A stretch of 64,000 bases of DNA from Rhodothermia bacterium (GTDB lineage: Bacteria; Bacteroidota; Rhodothermia; Rhodothermales; UBA2364), in the NCBI GenBank assembly GCA_017303715.1, contig JAFLBZ010000007.1, forward strand, positions 1 to 64,000, in the 5' to 3' direction. This document shows positions 57,524 to 64,000 of the stretch, one piece after another. The notes beneath the pieces were generated by a model. That model saw only the letters and a program-made list of their open reading frames with translations. It searched no databases and had not been told where the DNA came from. How positions within the stretch are numbered: the first letter of the stretch is position 1; each line of letters begins with the position of its first letter. A program made the position numbers and the translations under genes.

Positions 57524-58567
57524 CTATGCTGATTGTGTAGGCTGAATAATAACTGGATTATTTCTTCGAGCTGCTTCTGCTTTGGTTGGCACAGGAAAGT
57601 CAGCATCATCTTTAAGTGCTTTCTTGATGATGTTACATGCTTCATGTGGGTCTATTTCATTTTTCGCATTTTGTAAAGCTTTCTTTAAACTTTCTATCTT
57701 GTCATACAGGGTTTCCATTTGTTTTAAAGACATCTTTGAAAAAATATTATCAAATGGGGCTGTTGGCTTGTTCAAAACAATAGAGTACTTATATTCTTGT
57801 TCTTCATAATTATATGTTTTGCTAAATGCTAAAAAAATAGATTCCAATAAATTTATAAGAGCAGAGAGATCGTCGTATTTTTTAATCAAACTAACTCTAT
57901 CCTTTTTATATACAGGATTAAACCATTTATAGGCACATAAAGTTAGAGCAATACCCGTAGGCTTACCATTTACAGAAGTAAACACATTTTCTTTCCATCT
58001 TTTCAAAAAGCGAATTACTCGACGAAACTGGTCTTTATCATCGGATTCATATTGACAGTTTTCAATAATATCAATTAAACCATATGGGTCAGCATTTTCC
58101 CAAAATGCGTTCTCGCTATCTGTACCTCTTGCAAGAGACACTTTTCCATCTTTCTCAATATAAATTGCTAAATCAACATGATAAACAGGTTCATCATCAA
58201 TTTGATATTGAACTCGAACGCAAGGTTTTAAGTTTTTGACATGATTAGTATGATTATGTAATGATTTTCTGATCCACTCTTTTACATCAAATGCTTTGTA
58301 ATCATCAACTGAAAGATCAAATACAATCCCTACATCAATATCATAATCTCCATTCTTAGGAACAACACCAGTACCTAATTTGTAGCTACCTTGATTAAAA
58401 GTGGTATATGTAGGAATGGTTTCCCCTTCAGTAAATTGATTCTTAAAATTGCTTTTTAATTTTGATAAAACTTTATCTTTTTTATCTCTCAAAGTAGCAC
58501 TTTCCTCGAAACGTCCAAGACGTATTTCCTTATCAAAATCGATGAGTTGTTTTTGAATATCAGCCAT
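57524..58567 (-). CDS. CBASS cGAS/DncV-like nucleotidyltransferase (CD-NTase)
   Basis: The 347-residue protein has the nucleotidyltransferase GS motif QGSYKLGT (Gly60-Ser61), the metal-binding DYDIDVG (Asp76, Asp78) and the third Asp132 in HVDLAIY. The C-terminal half is helical. It ends NNPVIIQPTQSA, an extended, flexible tail with a terminal Ala, the form of tail used by Cap2 in type II CBASS. It makes a cyclic oligonucleotide on phage infection, which activates Cap5; the product nucleotide is unknown. It is the first gene of the operon. A perfect inverted repeat lies 65 bases upstream. Confidence 0.93.
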   Translation of the reverse strand: MADIQKQLIDFDKEIRLGRFEESATLRDKKDKVLSKLKSNFKNQFTEGETIPTYTTFNQGSYKLGTGVVPKNGDYDIDVGIVFDLSVDDYKAFDVKEWIRKSLHNHTNHVKNLKPCVRVQYQIDDEPVYHVDLAIYIEKDGKVSLARGTDSENAFWENADPYGLIDIIENCQYESDDKDQFRRVIRFLKRWKENVFTSVNGKPTGIALTLCAYKWFNPVYKKDRVSLIKKYDDLSALINLLESIFLAFSKTYNYEEQEYKYSIVLNKPTAPFDNIFSKMSLKQMETLYDKIESLKKALQNAKNEIDPHEACNIIKKALKDDADFPVPTKAEAARRNNPVIIQPTQSA

Positions 58568-58631
58568 AACTTAACTCCTATTAATTAGATTTGCACTTAA
58601 ACGATAGTATTTTAACCGAAGATACCCCCCT

Positions 58632-58655
58632 CTTATGACAACGTTATGTCATAAG
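58632..58655. promoter_or_regulatory. Perfect inverted repeat, probable operator
   Basis: CTTATGACA (58632-58640), six bases, then TGTCATAAG (58647-58655). The site is between the CBASS operon (starting 58567, minus) and a divergent small gene (starting 58767, plus). Its symmetry and size fit a dimeric repressor site. No run of T follows it on either strand at once, so a terminator is less likely. No repressor gene is in the island. Confidence 0.7.
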
Positions 58656-58766
58656 TCTATTGGAAAAAAAAAGTAATTTTTAAATAGTAATCTTTTATGG
58701 CATCATGTTCCTTGTCCTTATCTGCAATTTGCACATTTACAAAACAGAACGACAAGGAGGAAATTC

Positions 58767-59000
58767 ATGCCATTCAAACGAAAACCACAAGAAAACGACA
58801 AGTTTCACGGTTACTATTTTTCGGGTCAAGCTGTAATTACCCGAAATGCTCAAACATCGAATACACAAGCAGAAATCATGTTGATTGTAAGAGATTTACA
58901 AGCCTTTGTAGCTTCAAGACCACAAGGTATAGATTACTTGCAAGTTTACGAACATGAAGACAGTCGGAAAATATGGATTATTGATAACATTTCCAAATAA
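58767..59000 (+). CDS. Small uncharacterised protein divergent from CBASS
   Basis: The 77-residue protein (MPFKRKPQENDKFHGYYFSG...) is preceded by AAGGAGG (58753-58759), seven bases before the ATG. Such a strong Shine-Dalgarno sequence is unusual for this lineage, where other genes in the window lack one. The start at 58697 in another frame was rejected. Composition suggests a small alpha/beta fold with YLQVYEHEDSRKIWIIDNIS at the end; no helix-turn-helix or membrane helix is visible. I do not recognise a family. Its position across the probable operator from CBASS suggests a role in the island, but this is inference. Confidence 0.65.
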   Translation: MPFKRKPQENDKFHGYYFSGQAVITRNAQTSNTQAEIMLIVRDLQAFVASRPQGIDYLQVYEHEDSRKIWIIDNISK

Positions 59001-59109
59001 ATGAAAGAAAGTGGCGATTATAATGAGCAAACTTTAAAAGAATCTGACTTTTGAGGCTTGTTTCTTCTGCGAATCATTTAAGAGGCATTGAAAGGTTCTC
59101 ATTCCCCAA

Positions 59110-59138
59110 AAAAGGCCGGAGATTGTCTTTCCGGCCTT
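59110..59138. terminator. Hairpin at the right edge of the defence island
   Basis: AAGGCCGGA (59112-59120) pairs with TCCGGCCTT (59130-59138). It can terminate the minus-strand gene at 59178 and the plus-strand small gene. It matches 47463-47491 at 25 of 29 positions. Confidence 0.85.
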
Positions 59139-59177
59139 ATACCTTTGCAAAACAAATGTGGTTTTGAGAACACGAAA

Positions 59178-60818
59178 TTAGTTATTTCCGAGTTTTTTGT
59201 TATTAAACGAAACCACATCAATGATTTCCTGCAACTCGTTATCAAAACTGATTTCTACGCTATCCCCCGGAACCGAAATGGGCAACTCGTTTGACAGTTG
59301 AGAAGAGCCTACAAAAATTTTATTCAGGTCTTTAACCGTAAAATAGTAAAAGCTATTCCCGTTTTTGATGTCGCTACTGATCCGCGTGATTACCGACTTG
59401 GTCATAGAGCGGCTGCTGGCTGCTTCCGGACTAATTTTGTTCCCAGCCATGTTATATGCGCTTTTGAAGGCCATCAGCGACTCCCTCATCGAGTTTCCTG
59501 TCCCGACGATGGTATAATCCCCAATCGCCACCATCGCATACATCTTCACCAAGCCGCCATTGTCTTTCAGCGTCATTACATAGGTTGGGATGCCATTGAT
59601 GTTATATGGAATGGGTTGTGAGGCGGAATAGCCCTTTTCTTGTACTTTCCCCACTGCCGAGTTTTGGGCTGCATATTCGGTTGCACCACTCTGGCGATAC
59701 CAATGCGCTTTTTTGGTGCGGGTATCCACCAATACAAATCCGGTTGTTGCCTCATCGCTCCCTACGGAGGTCAGGCCCGTGTACCAATAGGACTTATTGT
59801 CTTCGCCATAAACCAAGAGTGGCTTTTCTGAGACCTGCAGTTTGTTCTGATTGGAGAAGTTCCAATATCCATTCACATATTCGCCCCAATCGTTTAGTTG
59901 TTGACTAACAAAATCAGCGGGCTGGATGCGATCTACCCATTTAGGTGTATTTGCAATGTCATACTCCGCGATCTGCCCGGTTTTGGCATCCACCACCAGA
60001 ACACCAACAGCATCTTCTCCGGCAAATCCAATCCGTTTAGCGAATTTTGTAACCACCCAATAAGGACGACCATTGTCATCAATCTCAAAGGAGTAATCCG
60101 TCAAACCATGTGTAATGTGCCCACTGAAATAGAGGTAGCGCTCCAAGTCATCAAATAAATAAGCATTCTCTTGAATTTTTATTCGCACATCCTCACTGCC
60201 CATCTTCTGAACCAACTTCACATCGCGCTCATTTGTCGCCGAGACCATCACATATCCGGGCGTACCTTCACGGTTGTTGAGCCATTTAAAAAATCCCGAA
60301 TGGACCAAAGGCGCAACCCAATACAATTCGTCACGCACTTTTTGGATGTTAAATGTGCCCAATTCCACTTGGCTCCCCAATGCAGGTTGTGCGCCCAGTA
60401 CTTTATCTCCCAAAAGTGAGGCCAGAGACTGGTCAACAACCCGGATTTTATCGAGTGAAATTTGGGCCATATGTTGAGACAAATTATCCCCGACCTTTAC
60501 CTCACCAATGAGGTTACGGTAACTGCCATTGTGGAAGATGGCCGAAGTGGTCAGAAAAGGAACCACAACAATGTAAGCAATTAAAGCCAACATGATCCAT
60601 AAAGGCGCTTTGCTCATTTTAATACTTTTGTCGAAATGCACATTTTCCCCTTCCACCTTAATTTTAGCTAATGGGAATTTTAGAACCATCCATAGAAACG
60701 TAAGGAATAACAACAAAATTGGCAGGCCGAAATAACCGTAGTTAAAAACGGGCATGTTAAAAAAGATGAGGACTAAGCCAATGACGACGATCCACAATAA
60801 CGGTCTAAAATTTTTCAT
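59178..60818 (-). CDS. Uncharacterised membrane protein with large soluble domain
   Basis: The 546-residue protein has three N-terminal hydrophobic helices: LLWIVVIGLVLIFF (about 7-20), YFGLPILLLFLTFLWMVL (about 29-46) and APLWIMLALIAYIVVVPFL (about 71-89). The remaining 450 residues are soluble and beta-rich, with repeated modules such as VMVSATNERDVKLVQKMG, PYWVVTKFAKRIGF, GVLVVDAKTGQIAEYDI and GFVLVDTRTKKAHWYRQSG. The recurrence of VLVD..TG suggests two copies of one fold. I know of no function. It is monocistronic, with the next plus-strand gene divergent. Confidence 0.65.
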   Translation of the reverse strand: MKNFRPLLWIVVIGLVLIFFNMPVFNYGYFGLPILLLFLTFLWMVLKFPLAKIKVEGENVHFDKSIKMSKAPLWIMLALIAYIVVVPFLTTSAIFHNGSYRNLIGEVKVGDNLSQHMAQISLDKIRVVDQSLASLLGDKVLGAQPALGSQVELGTFNIQKVRDELYWVAPLVHSGFFKWLNNREGTPGYVMVSATNERDVKLVQKMGSEDVRIKIQENAYLFDDLERYLYFSGHITHGLTDYSFEIDDNGRPYWVVTKFAKRIGFAGEDAVGVLVVDAKTGQIAEYDIANTPKWVDRIQPADFVSQQLNDWGEYVNGYWNFSNQNKLQVSEKPLLVYGEDNKSYWYTGLTSVGSDEATTGFVLVDTRTKKAHWYRQSGATEYAAQNSAVGKVQEKGYSASQPIPYNINGIPTYVMTLKDNGGLVKMYAMVAIGDYTIVGTGNSMRESLMAFKSAYNMAGNKISPEAASSRSMTKSVITRISSDIKNGNSFYYFTVKDLNKIFVGSSQLSNELPISVPGDSVEISFDNELQEIIDVVSFNNKKLGNN

Positions 60819-60977
60819 GGTTGTATATTAATGGGTGAGCAGAAAAGACAAATATACCGGAAAGTTGAAAGCAAGTTGCACACATTTTTCGATTTTGCCC
60901 TTGCACAGCACCTCTCTACACACTATCTTTAAATTCGCCTTACCCTAATGCTCTGAACCATTGCCTCCCTTATACCC

Positions 60978-61475
60978 ATGACAAGTATTCGCGTCCGTCC
61001 AAAGATTAAAGCCATATCTCCCCTACAACCGGATGTACTCCAACAACGGATCTATGAAAAGTTAGACCAGAATCCCAAAATTGAAGGATTGCGTTACCAA
61101 GATCATATCCTGTTACGCATTCCCAAAGGGCCAGAATATCATTTTTGGTCTCCGCAGTTAGACCTTAACTTCGACCCACATGAGCAAGGGACGATTATAC
61201 ATGGTTTATATGGCCCAAGCCAAGACGTCTGGCAGGTTTTTGCGGTGGGATATGGGATTATTGGATTTTCGCTCTTCTTCCTGACGGGTTATGTGATTAC
61301 AGCTTTTTTGCTCAAGATTTTTCCGGCCATGCTTTGGGTGTATCCAGCTTTGATCCTTGCAGCAGTGCTCTTGTACTTATTTAGCCAATATGGGCAAAAA
61401 CTTGGCGCAGAACAAACTTTTCTCCTTCATCATTTTGTTGAAGATGCACTGGGCGAAAAAGTGGACATTCAATAA
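60978..61475 (+). CDS. Small uncharacterised membrane protein
   Basis: The 165-residue protein has a basic N-terminus (MTSIRVRPKIKAIS), a soluble segment with HFWSPQLDLNFDPHEQG, and two to three hydrophobic helices at about residues 88-140 (IGFSLFFLTGYVITAFLLKI and WVYPALILAAVLLYLF). The soluble part resembles many small Bacteroidota membrane proteins of unknown role. No family was recognised. A 600-base gene-free stretch follows. Confidence 0.6.
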   Translation: MTSIRVRPKIKAISPLQPDVLQQRIYEKLDQNPKIEGLRYQDHILLRIPKGPEYHFWSPQLDLNFDPHEQGTIIHGLYGPSQDVWQVFAVGYGIIGFSLFFLTGYVITAFLLKIFPAMLWVYPALILAAVLLYLFSQYGQKLGAEQTFLLHHFVEDALGEKVDIQ

Positions 61476-62083
61476 AAAGGTGAGTGATGGGTTGATCAAG
61501 CCGTCGTCATGACGGAGGGATAACGCTTGTATGGATAACTTTCCGATGTGATTCACCGAAGACGTGCAGACTTAGGGTTGTCTAAAAACCATTTCAAACC
61601 AACGGCATACTCACGGGATTCTCCGTTCAGGGATAGCGCATTTTTTGGTTTGTACACCTCTTTCTCCGCCCTGAAGGACAGTGCTAATTTTGCTATTGTT
61701 TGACACCTTCGCCCTAACTGACGTCGTTGCGGCTTCGCTAATCATTGCTTTTACTTGCTTTACGTCTTTAATCAGACGAGCAGCGTTGCCACCGGCTTCC
61801 CGACTTGGCACAACCCCATGCTTAAGTGTGGGGTTTTCTGCAACAGCCACCATAAGCGACTTTAACCCAGAAGCGATGGGGAATTAGCCCCAGTGGGGCG
61901 GCATCTCAATAGAGAACCGATTTCGGACAAAAGTACAGCCCTTCGGGGTGACCTCTTCTAATGATGGGTAATGGCTGGCTGAGCGTAGTCGAGGTGATGC
62001 CTGCCAGTGGTCTGAAGAAAAACCTATTGCCCTATAAAAAAGCGCCGAGTTATGATCAACCTTGTCGCTTCATATTAAGTTTC
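61476..62083. other. Gene-free stretch rich in dispersed repeats
   Basis: No gene is supported. It holds, on the minus strand, a diverged copy of the composite repeat at 6967-7207: a segment near 61828-61855 matches GCTTGTGGTGACTGTTGC of that copy, preceded by a palindrome ACCCCATGCTTAAGTGTGGGG near 61812 (one base beyond 20 omitted), and the CCCC..GGGG modules at 61886-61957. GGCTGAGCGTAGTCGAGG at 61977-61994 shares GACTACGCTCAGC, inverted, with 1959-1971. Confidence 0.5.
61886..61957 (-). repeat. Dispersed non-coding repeat, copy 3
   Basis: On the minus strand this reads AGAGGTCACCCCGAAGGGCT, then a linker ending ATCGGTTCTCTATTGAGAT, then CCGCCCCACTGGGGCT. It corresponds in order to 1779-1854 and 7133-7207 with about a quarter of positions changed. 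Confidence 0.6.
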
Positions 62084-62500
62084 TCATTGCCCTTGTCTCA
62101 CGGGAATCGGAACCTCTGAGGATTTTGGCAACACCTCACCTTTGACGGTAACAATTACCTCTTGTCCATCCGTGCTTACAATCTTGATGGCTTTTGAGAA
62201 TTTCCCTAAACGCTGGGTATCATAACGCAATTTTATGATGCCGATATTGCCGGGAGAAATTGCGGCCTCTCCATACATTGGAACAAGACACCCACATGTG
62301 CTGGTTACCTTTTGTAACACTAAGGGTGCATTCCCAACATTTTTAAACTCAATGGATCGGTATGGATTAGCGCCTTGCAAAATAGATCCATAGTCTAACA
62401 CATTGCTTATCAAGACTAAGTTTGAACTTGGCTCATTTTGGGCTTGGAGTGCTGTTGTATTGCCGAATAATGCAATCACCATAAACAGAAATTTCCTCAT
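62084..62500 (-). CDS. DUF1573 domain protein
   Basis: The 138-residue protein has a signal peptide (ITALFG-like MVIALFGNTTALQAQ) and one DUF1573 domain: VLDYGSILQGANPYRSIEF, then NVGNAPLVLQKVTSTCGCL with the conserved CGC, and a final IVSTDGQEVIVTVKGEVL. The domain is an ASH/immunoglobulin-like fold common in exported Bacteroidota proteins; the Cys pair may form a disulphide. Its function is unknown. It appears to be monocistronic. Confidence 0.88.
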   Translation of the reverse strand: MRKFLFMVIALFGNTTALQAQNEPSSNLVLISNVLDYGSILQGANPYRSIEFKNVGNAPLVLQKVTSTCGCLVPMYGEAAISPGNIGIIKLRYDTQRLGKFSKAIKIVSTDGQEVIVTVKGEVLPKSSEVPIPVRQGQ

Positions 62501-62804
62501 AATGGTCTGGGGTTAATGTTTATTAAGGATTTTAAATTATTGTTATTAAAGGAGTTATCTCCATATTATTGGTCTATTTTCCCATCGGAAATCCATTGCT
62601 AAGTACCATCCCATCTGGGTTTGTTTACACCTCTACGAGGAAGAACCACGACAAATGATCTATTCAAGGCATGTAATCTATAATGGCGGCATGATTGAAT
62701 AATCTGGTATTTGGTATGCAGTGCCTATAATATAGCATACGATGTAAAAAACAAAGGCCGGACTACAGATAAATCGGCCTTTATTATACCTTCTGGTAAC
62801 GCCA
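62501..62804. other. Gene-free stretch with pntB terminator
   Basis: No gene was found. The segment is AT-rich upstream of the DUF1573 gene, where its promoter should lie, and contains the terminator at 62753-62782. Confidence 0.5.
62753..62782 (-). terminator. Terminator of pntB
   Basis: AAAGGCCG (62753-62760) pairs with CGGCCTTT (62775-62782). It lies 22 bases beyond the pntB stop. Its AAAGGCCGGA arm resembles the hairpins at 47463 and 59110. Confidence 0.82.
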
Positions 62805-64000
62805 TTAGACAGCTTTCACTTCGGTAATAAGCGCACTTAGCATAGCTTTTGCATCGCCAAAAAGCATGGCATTTTTCGGAGAGAAGAAGAGTTCGTTTTC
62901 GATTCCTGCATATCCCGCCTTCATGGAGCGCTTCATGACAATGGTATTTTTGGCTTTATCCACATCTAAAATAGGCATCCCATAAATTGGGCTACTTGGG
63001 TCGTTTTTCGCAGCTGGATTCACCACATCGTTTGCCCCAACGATCAGCACCACATCCGTTTGTTCAAATTCGGGATTGATGTCGTCCATATCCACCAATA
63101 AATCATAGGAAACATTTGCTTCGGCCAAAAGCACGTTCATGTGTCCAGGCATCCGTCCAGCAACTGGATGAATGGCAAACTTCACTTCCACACCTTTTTC
63201 CTGAAGGAGATCGGACAGTTCGCGTACTTGGTGCTGCGCCTGCGAGACCGCCAAGCCATAGCCCGGAACCACGATTACCTTTTGGGCATAGCTCATCAGA
63301 ATGGCTGCATCATCTGCGGTAGTTTGCTTTACGGTTGCCTGCGAGAAGTCACGGCTACCCGTTGCAGCACTATCCCCTCCAAACCCCCCGAGCAGAACAT
63401 TCAGCCAAGAGCGGTTCATGGCATCACACATGACTTTGGTCAGGATGATCCCAGAGGCCCCCACCAGCGCACCCGCCACAATGAGCGCATCGTTCTTGAT
63501 CAAAAAGCCCGAAGCCGCACCCGCCAAACCAGAATAGGAGTTAAAAAGTGCGATTACAACAGGCATATCCGCACCACCAATCGGGATTACCAATAAAATT
63601 CCTAAGATGAACGCAAAAACATTGGCCATTATAGCTCCATACAAAACAGGTGTTTGATCAACCGTAAAGGTAGCCATGTTTTGGTACATAAACACCAACG
63701 AGCCAATCACTCCCAGAAACATAATCAACGTCAGAACACGAATCCCCGGAAACAGAATCGGATTTCCAGTCAGCTTTGTGCTTAACTTGCCCCATGCAAT
63801 AATACTGCCAGAGAAGGTCACCGTGCCGATTAGAATTGTTAGCACAACAATAAATGTATCCAAATCTGGAATTTGCTGTCCAAGAGCGGCGTAGCGTTCC
63901 ACCTCGGCAACGGCAACCAAGGAAGAGGCAACCCCACCAAAGGCATTGAGCATAGCCACCATTTCCGGCATTCCGGTCATTTTTACCGTTTTGGCAATAT
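62805..64000 (-). CDS. pntB: NAD(P) transhydrogenase subunit beta, 5' end outside the window
   Basis: The frame stays open to the window edge: codons before the internal Met at 63980 read IAKTVK, continuing into MTGMPEMVAMLNAFGG, which is the PntB order. About 397 of roughly 460 residues are present. The membrane part shows many helices (VVLTILIGTVTFSGSIIAWG). The NADP-binding domain III begins near VIVVPGYGLAVSQAQHQV and continues AIHPVAGRMPGHMNVLLAEA and VLIVGANDVVNPAA, all standard. The enzyme couples hydride transfer from NADH to NADP+ to proton entry. The pntA gene should lie to the right of the window. Confidence 0.95.
   Translation of the reverse strand, partial: IAKTVKMTGMPEMVAMLNAFGGVASSLVAVAEVERYAALGQQIPDLDTFIVVLTILIGTVTFSGSIIAWGKLSTKLTGNPILFPGIRVLTLIMFLGVIGSLVFMYQNMATFTVDQTPVLYGAIMANVFAFILGILLVIPIGGADMPVVIALFNSYSGLAGAASGFLIKNDALIVAGALVGASGIILTKVMCDAMNRSWLNVLLGGFGGDSAATGSRDFSQATVKQTTADDAAILMSYAQKVIVVPGYGLAVSQAQHQVRELSDLLQEKGVEVKFAIHPVAGRMPGHMNVLLAEANVSYDLLVDMDDINPEFEQTDVVLIVGANDVVNPAAKNDPSSPIYGMPILDVDKAKNTIVMKRSMKAGYAGIENELFFSPKNAMLFGDAKAMLSALITEVKAV

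Noticed and set aside
58697..58957. 86-codon frame overlapping the small gene at 58767
   Set aside because: It has no ribosome-binding site, is rich in Cys, Ser and Thr, and overlaps the frame that does have a strong one.

Overview
The window looks like a chromosomal segment of a moderate-GC member of the Bacteroidota/Rhodothermota radiation. Four observations point there: secreted proteins ending in type IX secretion (T9SS) sorting domains with the NPFNP motif (149-1300, 42258-45719), T9SS-related envelope genes (PorD-, PorV/Q- and PorZ-like), an ECF sigma / FecR / STN-TonB receptor cassette, and general lack of Shine-Dalgarno sequences. The Rhodothermota-like placement rests on motif style only and is an inference.

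Layout. 1-2.5 kb: a T9SS cargo gene, then a decayed stretch with an IS66 transposase remnant and dispersed non-coding repeats. 2.5-6.9 kb: ECF sigma factor, FecR anti-sigma factor and TonB-dependent receptor in overlapping order. 7.1-9.6 kb: a perfect CIRCE operator followed by groES-groEL. 10-17.4 kb: Nudix hydrolase and DNA polymerase III alpha (translationally coupled), a small histone H1-like gene, a DUF3078 protein, an esterase and deoxyribose-phosphate aldolase. 17.7-32.3 kb: an exported alpha-amylase family enzyme, PorD-like and PorV/Q-like proteins, a helix-hairpin-helix outer-membrane protein, a GT-C glycosyltransferase/methyltransferase fusion, tRNA-Glu and tRNA-His, a PorZ-like protein, lumazine synthase, a flippase-like protein and a DUF72 protein. 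32.8-37.1 kb: membrane pyrophosphatase and a large polytopic membrane protein.

37.3-42.1 kb is the most unusual part. A 1239-residue pentapeptide-repeat protein is followed 54 bases later by an actin-like protein of the ParM/Ta0583 type whose nucleotide-binding motifs occur in circularly permuted order: the phosphate-1 strand pair that normally opens the protein is at its extreme C-terminus. Two expected nucleotide-site residues also differ. This pair is my best candidate for an undescribed system, possibly a filament or scaffold module.

42.3-47.5 kb: a large T9SS-exported beta-propeller protein, a sterol-desaturase family enzyme and a DsbA-like thioredoxin. 47.5-59.1 kb is a defence island: type III restriction-modification genes mod and res, separated by a REP-associated tyrosine transposase (RAYT) gene that carries a perfect 53-base palindrome in frame; a tyrosine recombinase; and a complete type II CBASS operon (CD-NTase, E2-E1 fusion Cap2, JAB peptidase Cap3, HNH-SAVED effector Cap5). 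A perfect inverted repeat lies between the CBASS operon and a small divergent gene. Very similar 29-base hairpins stand at both ends of the island. 59.2-64 kb returns to chromosomal genes: two uncharacterised membrane proteins, a repeat-rich gap, a DUF1573 protein and the 3' part of pntB, which runs off the window.

All functions are inferred by recognising motifs by eye; no database search was possible.
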